This document shows positions 1 to 6,362 of a stretch of 8,642 bases of DNA, piece after piece. The number at the start of each line of letters is the position of its first letter. Positions within the stretch are counted from its first letter, which is position 1. The stretch spans positions 1-8,642 of the forward strand of contig JAISWY010000399.1 in assembly GCA_031270925.1 (NCBI GenBank), given 5' to 3'. Position numbers and translations under genes: made by a program. The notes under the pieces are model-generated. The model did not search any database. It had not been told where the DNA came from and worked only from the letters and a program-made list of their open reading frames with translations. This DNA comes from Candidatus Symbiothrix sp. (GTDB taxonomy: Bacteria; Bacteroidota; Bacteroidia; Bacteroidales; Azobacteroidaceae).

Positions 1-937
1 CGTTTCCTCCTTCAAAAGCAAGGTTGTGGCGTTGCATTTGCGCCGTTTCAAAAGTGGCATCAGTCCAAGATGTGTTGGTTGTGCCGTCCCACATCGACAT
101 TATATCAATCAAAGGGAAATAACCGCCTTCGGTCATATAATCAATGTACTGTTCGGAATTGAGCATCTTGGGAATACGCGCCAAACTTTGGTGGGCGTTT
201 TGAAAATCGTAGCTGACTTTAGAAAAACCCGCCTGTCCGCGTTTGGTGGTTACCAAAATAACGCCGTTACCCGCTTCTGCGCCGTAAATGGCAGCCGAAG
301 CCGCATCTTTCAGCACTTCCATTGAGGCAATGTCGTTGGGGTCAATGCCGCCAATGTTCGACATTCGCACTCCATCGACTACAAAGAGCGGCGACGACGA
401 CACGTTGGAACTGTACCCACGCACACGCACCTGTGGCGCACTTCCGGGCGCACCCGAAGTTTGCACAATCTGCACGCCGGCGGTCTTGCCCTGCAAAGCC
501 TGCTCTGGGCGGGTAATAGTGCGGTTCACCATGTCCTCCGCTTTCACCTGCGAGATGGCACCGGTTATGGAACTCTTTTTCTGCACACCGTAACCGACAA
601 CAACCACTTCTTCGAGCGATTTGGTGTCTTCGGCAAGCGAAACATTTAACGTACCGTTGATTGCCCGCTTTTCCTGCGTGAGAAAACCAATATAGGAAAA
701 TACAAGCGTTGCACCTTCGCTCACGGAAATTTCGTACTTTCCGTCGAGATTGGTTACAGTTCCGTTTGTAGTTCCCTTTGTGCTTACAGAAACTCCCACC
801 AATGTTTCGCCTGCGGCAGAAGTTACTGTTCCCGAAGTTTTTATAGCGTTTTGCGCCGATAAAAACTGAATGCCTGAAAATAGAAGCAGTATAATGATTG
901 CCTCTTTTTTTCGTTTAAACCAAGTAGTGTTTAACAT
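1..937 (-). CDS. SusC/RagA-family TonB-linked outer-membrane receptor, N-terminal 312 codons (runs off the left edge)
   Basis: This is the 5' part of a gene whose product imports oligosaccharides or other large nutrients across the outer membrane, powered by TonB and normally paired with a SusD-like surface lipoprotein. Translating leftward from the ATG at 937-935 gives an open frame to the edge. Residues 1-28 form a signal peptide (basic FKRKK, hydrophobic core, cleavage probably at SA|QN). About 33-105 is a CarboxypepD_reg-like domain. At 109-117 is EEVVVVGYG, the SusC hallmark. About 120-235 is the plug domain, with ALQGKTAGVQI, VRVRG, PLFVVDGV, IDPNDIASMEVLKDA, AAIYG and NGVILVTTKRG. The beta-barrel is outside the window; whole SusC proteins are usually about 1000 residues. 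No Shine-Dalgarno precedes the start, and the leader is very AT-rich, as is common in this phylum. It is divergent from the HTCS gene, which makes that protein its likely regulator. The family is certain, the substrate unknown, and a susD partner would be expected further left. Confidence 0.95.
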   Translation of the reverse strand, partial: MLNTTWFKRKKEAIIILLLFSGIQFLSAQNAIKTSGTVTSAAGETLVGVSVSTKGTTNGTVTNLDGKYEISVSEGATLVFSYIGFLTQEKRAINGTLNVSLAEDTKSLEEVVVVGYGVQKKSSITGAISQVKAEDMVNRTITRPEQALQGKTAGVQIVQTSGAPGSAPQVRVRGYSSNVSSSPLFVVDGVRMSNIGGIDPNDIASMEVLKDAASAAIYGAEAGNGVILVTTKRGQAGFSKVSYDFQNAHQSLARIPKMLNSEQYIDYMTEGGYFPLIDIMSMWDGTTNTSWTDATFETAQMQRHNLAFEGGN

Positions 938-1144
938 AAAGGTAAAATTTAAATTTAAAATTACATTTAATTATTCTGTCGGAATGATATTACCCCGACT
1001 TTAATTTGAAGCAAAGTTCAGCATAAATGTTTTCATTTTGATTACCGCTACGTTCAAAGGTTTATGTATTTTGGTAAAATGATTTGCGTATTTGTTCAAA
1101 AATTTGCGAAAAATGGCGAAAGCGGGAAATCGGGGAAAAATAGC

Positions 1145-1175
1145 TGTGAAATTTAACTGTAAAAAACTACCTTTG
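1145..1175 (+). promoter_or_regulatory. Candidate Bacteroidetes-type promoter for the HTCS gene
   Basis: TACCTTTG at 1168-1175 matches the Bacteroidetes -7 consensus TAnnTTTG exactly. TGTG at 1145-1148 is a three-of-four match to the -33 TTTG box, 19 bases upstream, which is the usual spacing. Transcription would start near 1182, leaving a leader of about 170 bases that contains the compound palindrome. The match is by eye only. The box is short enough to occur by chance, but its position and orientation fit. Confidence 0.5.
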
Positions 1176-1211
1176 CAGCATTATGTTTGCATATAATTCG
1201 TTAGAATTGTG

Positions 1212-1307
1212 TCGCTCGGTAGAAAGGTACTGAAAAGGTCGCATTCCTAACGGAATGCAAAATAGGGTGGGTTCACTTCTACCGAGCGAGAATGCCTAAT
1301 GGCATTC
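1212..1307. repeat. Compound palindrome: 13-bp outer inverted repeat enclosing one hairpin and abutting another
   Basis: TCGCTCGGTAGAA (1212-1224) and TTCTACCGAGCGA (1277-1289) are perfect 13-bp inverted repeats. Between them lies GCATTCC-TAAC-GGAATGC (1241-1258), a 7-bp stem with a 4-base loop. Immediately after the outer arm comes GAATGCC-TAAT-GGCATTC (1290-1307), again a 7-bp stem with a 4-base loop. The two small hairpins share the GAATGC/GCATTC core and the CTAA-type loop, so they look like related units. The arrangement resembles REP- or MITE-like intergenic palindromes. Alternatively it could be a structured leader RNA, since it lies between the candidate HTCS promoter and the HTCS start codon. 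It has no T-tract, so it is not a standard terminator. Confidence 0.75.
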
Positions 1308-1350
1308 AAAACAACACGCATTGCAGATAATCTTAAAAATAATAGATTTA

Positions 1351-4300
1351 ATGAAACACATATTTTACATATTATCACTGCTATCACTATTATCACTGCT
1401 ATCACTATTATTACGGCTATCACTACTACTACTACTACTGCTACTGTTGTTGTTTTCCTGTTCTAAAAATCAATCTGTTGAAAATCAAGAAAATATTGCA
1501 CCTGTGATTTCTTCTGAAATCTCAAACCCGCAGGTTACGGCGTTTGCCGAAGACAGCACAGGGCATATCTGGATTGGCACGTTGCGCGGGCTGAACAAGT
1601 GTGTTGTGAATGATTTTCAGCAGTATTTCAGCGCGGAAAACCCGCAAAGTTTGGTGTTCGACCAAGTTACGCAGGTTTTTCGTGACTCGAAAAATCGGTT
1701 GTGGGTGGGTACGCGCGGCGGGATTTGCCTTTATACCGACAAAGATAATTTCGAGCGCATTCCCATTGAAAGCGCGTCGCAATATGTAATGGAAATTGCC
1801 GAAGACAGTAAAGGTGGAATCTTTCTGAATATGGCAGTACAACTCTGTAAATTTCAGGAAGATACGCGCAAATTTACAACGGTTGTTCCCAATCTTGCGG
1901 GAGAAAGCAATTGGAGTACGCGCATTTTTACCGACCGCAACGCGCAACTTTGGACGGTAAGCAATAACGAGATTCGCTGTTACGAAACACAAAATCTCAA
2001 ATTGCTTTATTCCAAAACATTAGATTTTTATCCACATTATTATTTTCAGCCAAATAATGACGAAATTTGGATTTTTTCCGTCAGTCAACTTGTGGTTTTC
2101 GATACGAAAACCTGCGAATTTCGTCTCACGCCCACCGCAATCGCCAATCATTCAACGCTTTTGAGTTCGGTGGTTATGTATGCCTACCCGTTTTCCGAAA
2201 ACATGCTTCTGCTTTGCACTACAAACGGTCTTTTTGTTTATAATACAGACAATCGGAAAATTACGTTTCAAAGCGAAGACGGGTTTCCCTTTCCTGCGCC
2301 GAATTTTAGAGTAACAACCGCGTTTCTTGATTCGCAACACAATCTTTGGCTCGGCAGTAACGAACAGGGTTTTGCGGTGGAATACAATTACAAAAAACGC
2401 TTTAATACAAATAATTACCTCTGTTCCGCATTTGAAAACAAAAATATTGCCGCGCTTGCAGCTGACCGAAACGACAATCTTTTTATCAGCACTTCATTCG
2501 ACGGACTTTTTGTGTATAATGTTGAAACCAAATTAATTGGAAAGATTGATACAAAACCGTTTTTTCCGCCCGCAGACAAAAAAGCAAAAAACCGTATTCG
2601 CTGCATTTATGTTGACAGTGAGAATTTTGTGTGGCTGCTTACGGAAATATGGCACGTTTTTAAATGCAAATTTGAAAACGGAAATTTGAGTTTGTTGCGC
2701 GATTATATTGTGCCGACTTCGCTGAATTGCATTACAGAGGACAGCGACGGCAATTTTTATGCGGCAGGCTTTGGCGAATATGTTTTTATTCTCAAAAAAG
2801 GACAAAACGAATTTGTGCCGAAACCGATTGTTCGTCAGGGTAAATACACTTTTATTAACGGTTTAAGGAGTTTGCGCAATGGCAAAGTTTTGGTTGCCGC
2901 GTTTGGCGAAAACCTTGCTTTGCTTTCCAACGCGGGCGAGCAGCGCGATACGATAGAAATTTTGTCACTGACGAAAAAAGAACCTGTTTTTTTGCCCACT
3001 GCCGTTTTGGAGGATTCGCAGGGCGATATTTGGATTGGTACCCTTTTTAACGGAATTTTCCGATACCATTTTATTGAAAAGAAAATGGAAAAAATGCCGT
3101 CCGCCGCCTGTATTGATATTACTGCTATTGAGGAAGATATGCAGCGGAATATCTGGATTGGCACGCTTTCGGGGCTGACAAAATACGATAATGCACACGG
3201 TAAAATGTTCAATTACAACAAAGCCGACGGCACGGGCGGCAATCAGTTCAACGAGCGGGCTGCCTGCCGATTGACAAACGGAACGCTCATTTTTGGCGGA
3301 ACGCACGGCTTGACTTTCTTTAACCCGCAGGACGAAACGTCGAAACACACCATTCCACTCGTTTTTGAAAATCTGAAAATCAATGACCAACTCGTTATGC
3401 CCGACAACCGGATTATCGACAAACATTTGTCATATAATCCGTTAATTCGTCTGAGATACAACGAAAACAACATTACCATTTCGTATTCGGCACTTGATTA
3501 CGCCGAGTTTCCGCGTGTGAAATATTTTACGCAAATGCAGGGTTTGGACAACAAATGGTACGATATGAATAACTACCGGTCTATGTATTTTTCCAATCTT
3601 GCGCCCGGAAAATACGTTTTTCGCGTAAAAATTATGAACCACGAGCAGACCCTTACCGAAGCGGAAAACGAAATTTCAATTCTGATTTCGCCTGCGTGGT
3701 GGTGGAGTTGGGGAGCAAAATTGATTTATTTTGTTTTGCTAACTTATTTATTTATAATAATTTACAAAACAACAAAACGCATACGTAGAAGCCGCGAGTT
3801 AATCCGGCGCGAAAAATTGGGCAAAGAGCAAGAAAAATGGATTAACCGAATGAATATGCGTTTTTTTACCAACGTTTCGCACGAGTTCCGCACACCGCTG
3901 ACAATGATTGCGGGTCCTGTAGCGCAACTGTGCAACGACAATTCTATCGTGGGCGACAACAAGAAAATGCTCTATATTATTCAGCGTAGCGTAACCCGTA
4001 TGTTGCGGTTAGTCAATCAGTTATTGGATTTCAATAAATTGGAAGAAGATACGCTGAAACTTCGTGTGCGCCGTACCGATATTATTTCCGAACTGCAAAA
4101 TATGAGCGATATTTTTCACATCAATGCCGAAAACAAACAAATATCACTCATTACCAAAGGCTTGGAAGATACGTTTATCACTTGGCTCGACTGTGACAAG
4201 TTGGATAAAATCGTTGGCAATCTGCTCTCCAACGCGCTGAAATTTACGCCTGCGGGTGGAAAAATTGTGGTGGCGTTTGATTTGCAAAATGAATGTATGA

Positions 4301-5397
4301 AAATTACCGTTGCCGATTCGGGGCGCGGCATTCCCGCCGATAAACTCGAAAAGATTTTTGAACGTTACTATCAAATTATCGACAACGAAAACGGCACTTA
4401 CAACTACGGCACAGGCATTGGTTTGTATTACGCCAAACGTCTTGCTCAACTGCATCACGGAATTATTTTTGCCGAAAACAGCGCGGACGGCGGCGCTATT
4501 TTTACGCTACTGTTGCCCACCAACGACAACGCCTATACCGACGAGGAAAAAATGACGGGCAAAGAGGAACAAAACGAAGTGTTTCCGCTGCAAACCAAAC
4601 AGCAGTTGGGAAAAATGAAAAACGAACACAGCGAACGCACGCCGTACAAAATTCTGGTAGTGGATGACGATACCGAAATAGGTCATTATCTAAATACGCT
4701 TCTTTCGGCTGAATATAAAGTGATTAACCGCTTCGACGCGGACAGTGCCCACAAAGCGATAGAAGAAGAAATGCCCGATTTAATCATTTCGGACGTGGTA
4801 ATGCCGGGTGTGAGCGGTTACGAATTTTGCCGCGCCATAAAAGACGACCTGCAACTCTGCCACCTGCCTGTGATTTTGGTTACGGCGAAAACCACTGTCG
4901 AAAGTCAGGTGCAGGGACTTGACGCGGGTGCAGACGCTTACGTTACCAAACCTTTTGCGCCCGATTATCTGCTTGCACTCGTCAAATCGCAACTGACTAA
5001 CCGCGAAAAAATCCGCAATATTCTTTCGCATAAAACAAAAATCGACAAATCGGCAGAAAAAATCCTTTCGCCGCACGACAACGCCCTAATGACCGAACTT
5101 TATCGCCTTATGGAAACGGAACTCTCGAACAGTGAACTGAATATCAGTAAAATAACCGACACGCTAAAAATCAGCCGCACCAAACTGTATTACAAAATAA
5201 AAGGGCTGACGGGTATCAATCCGAACACGTTTTTCAAAACCTATAAACTCAACCGCGCCGCCGAATTGCTTGTCGAAGGCAAAATGAATATTTCCGAAAT
5301 TGCCGACCTGACAGGTTTCAGCACTCTGTCGCACTTCTCGGCAAGTTTCAAAAAGCAGTTTGGAAAAAGTCCAAGCGAGTGGAATGGGGGGAAATAG
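1351..5397 (+). CDS. Hybrid two-component system (HTCS) sensor/regulator of a probable polysaccharide-utilisation locus
   Basis: This single protein (1348 residues from the ATG) senses a periplasmic ligand, probably a glycan fragment, autophosphorylates, and activates transcription. Domains in order: a Leu/Ser-rich signal segment (about 4-36); Reg_prop propeller repeats across about 45-690, clearest at 71-81 (GHIWIGTLRGL), 114-124 (KNRLWVGTRGG), about 331 (NLWLGS), 558 (GDIWIGT) and 599 (RNIWIGT); a Y_Y_Y domain at about 705-780; one membrane helix at about 788-806; HisKA with phospho-acceptor His844 in SHEFRTPL; HATPase with the N box at 957-961, DSGRG at 989 and YGTGIGL at 1019-1025; a receiver with DDD 1105-1107, phospho-acceptor Asp1148, Thr1178 and Lys1200; and an AraC-type HTH at about 1245-1345. 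No catalytic residue is missing, so it should be functional. A TTG at 1321 would add ten residues. I prefer ATG 1351 because it begins with a normal MKH n-region; neither start has a Shine-Dalgarno. It is divergent from the susC-like gene. Confidence 0.96.
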   Translation: MKHIFYILSLLSLLSLLSLLLRLSLLLLLLLLLLFSCSKNQSVENQENIAPVISSEISNPQVTAFAEDSTGHIWIGTLRGLNKCVVNDFQQYFSAENPQSLVFDQVTQVFRDSKNRLWVGTRGGICLYTDKDNFERIPIESASQYVMEIAEDSKGGIFLNMAVQLCKFQEDTRKFTTVVPNLAGESNWSTRIFTDRNAQLWTVSNNEIRCYETQNLKLLYSKTLDFYPHYYFQPNNDEIWIFSVSQLVVFDTKTCEFRLTPTAIANHSTLLSSVVMYAYPFSENMLLLCTTNGLFVYNTDNRKITFQSEDGFPFPAPNFRVTTAFLDSQHNLWLGSNEQGFAVEYNYKKRFNTNNYLCSAFENKNIAALAADRNDNLFISTSFDGLFVYNVETKLIGKIDTKPFFPPADKKAKNRIRCIYVDSENFVWLLTEIWHVFKCKFENGNLSLLRDYIVPTSLNCITEDSDGNFYAAGFGEYVFILKKGQNEFVPKPIVRQGKYTFINGLRSLRNGKVLVAAFGENLALLSNAGEQRDTIEILSLTKKEPVFLPTAVLEDSQGDIWIGTLFNGIFRYHFIEKKMEKMPSAACIDITAIEEDMQRNIWIGTLSGLTKYDNAHGKMFNYNKADGTGGNQFNERAACRLTNGTLIFGGTHGLTFFNPQDETSKHTIPLVFENLKINDQLVMPDNRIIDKHLSYNPLIRLRYNENNITISYSALDYAEFPRVKYFTQMQGLDNKWYDMNNYRSMYFSNLAPGKYVFRVKIMNHEQTLTEAENEISILISPAWWWSWGAKLIYFVLLTYLFIIIYKTTKRIRRSRELIRREKLGKEQEKWINRMNMRFFTNVSHEFRTPLTMIAGPVAQLCNDNSIVGDNKKMLYIIQRSVTRMLRLVNQLLDFNKLEEDTLKLRVRRTDIISELQNMSDIFHINAENKQISLITKGLEDTFITWLDCDKLDKIVGNLLSNALKFTPAGGKIVVAFDLQNECMKITVADSGRGIPADKLEKIFERYYQIIDNENGTYNYGTGIGLYYAKRLAQLHHGIIFAENSADGGAIFTLLLPTNDNAYTDEEKMTGKEEQNEVFPLQTKQQLGKMKNEHSERTPYKILVVDDDTEIGHYLNTLLSAEYKVINRFDADSAHKAIEEEMPDLIISDVVMPGVSGYEFCRAIKDDLQLCHLPVILVTAKTTVESQVQGLDAGADAYVTKPFAPDYLLALVKSQLTNREKIRNILSHKTKIDKSAEKILSPHDNALMTELYRLMETELSNSELNISKITDTLKISRTKLYYKIKGLTGINPNTFFKTYKLNRAAELLVEGKMNISEIADLTGFSTLSHFSASFKKQFGKSPSEWNGGK
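1372..1452 (+). repeat. In-frame tandem repeats encoding the Leu/Ser hydrophobic core of the HTCS signal segment
   Basis: The 18-bp unit TTATCACTGCTATCACTA occurs exactly twice (1372-1389 and 1390-1407) and a third time with two changes (1408-1425). Each unit is itself two similar 9-mers. It is followed by CTA triplets (five in a row at 1423-1437) and then CTG, CTA, CTG, TTG, TTG. The DNA encodes LSLLSL units and then ten leucines (residues 25-34). One of the two changes in the third copy creates Arg22 in the middle of the hydrophobic stretch. All repeat units are multiples of three bases, so slippage would change the length of the hydrophobic core without shifting the frame. Confidence 0.9.
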
Positions 5398-5499
5398 GGC
5401 GTTTGTCGTTGTTCTATGTTGATAGAGATTGCAAGATTACAGGAAACATTGATGTCGTCAACGATAACAACGGTATCGCTGTTTGAATGAAGAACCGTT
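5398..5499. other. Short convergent intergenic gap between the HTCS and lipA stop codons
   Basis: These 102 bases separate two genes transcribed towards each other. I see no GC-rich hairpin followed by a T-tract for either direction. The best inverted repeat is AACGGT/ACCGTT (5469-5474 and 5494-5499), with a 19-base loop and no T-run. A short rightward frame (5416-5490, 24 codons) has no start signal or recognisable content. Termination may be Rho-dependent, or transcripts may overlap. Confidence 0.6.
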
Positions 5500-6360
5500 T
5501 CATTTGGATGTTGCCTCGGAAACAAAATCGCACGAATGGTAGGACGACCGCACCAACGGCCCGCTCTCAACATACCGAAATCCCAAGGCCAAAGCGTCGG
5601 CCTTGTATTGCGCAAATTTATCAGGATGAATATAAGCCACCACCGGAATATTCTTCTTGGAAGGCTGCAAATATTGTCCGATTGACAAAAACCGGCAACC
5701 GGCGGCGTATAAATCGTGCAAAGTTTCGTGGATTTCATCTTCCGTTTCGCCCAAGCCCAACATCAAACCCGATTTGCAGCGGATGCCGGCGGCGGCGATT
5801 TGCTTCAAGACCGATAAACTTGTTTTGTATTGCGCCACGCTTCGCACCAAAGGCGTCAAGCGACGCACGGTTTCGATGTTGTGCGTGATGATTTCGGGCT
5901 TGGTTTCGATGATTAAATTTAATGATTCCGGCTTTCCGCGAAAATCGGGAATCAATACTTCAAGGGTTGTATTCGGATTTAATTCTTTGATTTTCAGAAT
6001 AGTAGATTGCCAATGCATGGCGCCGCCGTCGGACAAATCGTCGCGATCGACCGATGTGATGACGGCGTGTTTTAATTCCAGTTCGCGGATGGATTCGGCC
6101 GTTTTTTGTGGTTCATTTTCGTCTAAGGGTAAAGGTTTGCCGGACAAGGTGTTGCAGAATTTGCAGTTGCGCGTGCAGATTTCGCCGGCAATCATGAAAG
6201 TGGCGGTTTTTCGGTTCCAACATTCGCCGAGATTCGGGCAACGGCCGCTTTCACAAATTGTATGCAGACGGCGACTTTTGATTACATTTCCGGTAGTTGA
6301 AAATGCGGCGTTATTACCTAAACGGATGCGGAGCCAATCGGGTTTTGCAAGTCGTTCCAT
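5500..6360 (-). CDS. lipA: Lipoyl synthase (radical SAM)
   Basis: LipA inserts two sulfur atoms into protein-bound octanoyl groups to make the lipoyl cofactor of 2-oxoacid dehydrogenase complexes and the glycine cleavage H protein; it acts in the cytoplasm. The 286-residue product carries the auxiliary 4Fe-4S cluster motif CESGRCPNLGEC (Cys36, Cys41, Cys47), the radical-SAM motif CTRNCKFC (Cys62, Cys66, Cys69), and the C-terminal RSSY (271-274), whose first serine (272) is the expected fourth ligand of the sacrificial auxiliary cluster. It is shorter than E. coli LipA (321) mainly at the N-terminus and appears complete. The ATG at 6360-6358 is chosen; a TTG directly before it would add one residue. 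The start overlaps the stop of the upstream peptidase gene and has no Shine-Dalgarno, so translation is probably coupled. No lipB or lplA is in the window. Confidence 0.97.
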   Translation of the reverse strand: MERLAKPDWLRIRLGNNAAFSTTGNVIKSRRLHTICESGRCPNLGECWNRKTATFMIAGEICTRNCKFCNTLSGKPLPLDENEPQKTAESIRELELKHAVITSVDRDDLSDGGAMHWQSTILKIKELNPNTTLEVLIPDFRGKPESLNLIIETKPEIITHNIETVRRLTPLVRSVAQYKTSLSVLKQIAAAGIRCKSGLMLGLGETEDEIHETLHDLYAAGCRFLSIGQYLQPSKKNIPVVAYIHPDKFAQYKADALALGFRYVESGPLVRSSYHSCDFVSEATSK

Positions 6361-6362
6361 CA
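6358..6362 (-). promoter_or_regulatory. TGATG stop-start overlap (translational coupling site)
   Basis: On the minus strand the TGA stop of the peptidase gene (6362-6360) shares its final A with the ATG of lipA (6360-6358). The sequence just upstream, inside the end of the peptidase gene, is A-rich with no Shine-Dalgarno. Ribosomes finishing the first gene therefore probably restart on the second. This supports a two-gene operon. Confidence 0.8.

Larger units (their letters stand above)
938..1350. other. Divergent intergenic region between the susC-like and HTCS genes
   Basis: These 413 bases contain no convincing gene. From the susC side they hold an AT-rich leader (about 943-975) with overlapping short palindromes (AAATTTAAATTT at 945-956), then mixed sequence to about 1140, then the candidate rightward promoter and the compound palindrome listed separately. 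HTCS regulators bind upstream of their target susC genes, so an operator is expected here, but I could not identify a clear direct repeat that would serve. For the leftward susC promoter the best -7 candidate is GAACTTTG, read on the minus strand at 1019-1012, one mismatch from TAnnTTTG. It has no TTTG at the expected -33 position, so I do not annotate it as a promoter. Confidence 0.6.

Noticed and set aside
26..649. Four overlapping rightward open frames at the left end
   Set aside because: They are antisense shadows of the susC-like gene, which reads leftward through this whole stretch with intact plug-domain motifs.
1055..1064. CAAAGGTTTA (minus strand TAAACCTTTG) as the susC -7 box
   Set aside because: The TA and TTTG parts are four bases apart instead of two, and there is no -33 box.
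1321..1350. TTG start for the HTCS, ten codons upstream of the ATG
   Set aside because: The extra residues add nothing typical of a signal peptide, there is no ribosome-binding site, and ATG 1351 starts with a normal basic n-region.
5469..5499. AACGGT/ACCGTT inverted repeat as a terminator for the convergent genes
   Set aside because: It has a 6-bp stem, a 19-base loop and no T-tract on either side.
5241..5738. 165-codon leftward open frame spanning the HTCS end, the gap and the lipA end, with a VVIVDDI stretch
   Set aside because: It overlaps two well-supported genes in other frames. The VVIVDDI stretch lies in the short gap, is too short to assign, and has no start or homologous context.
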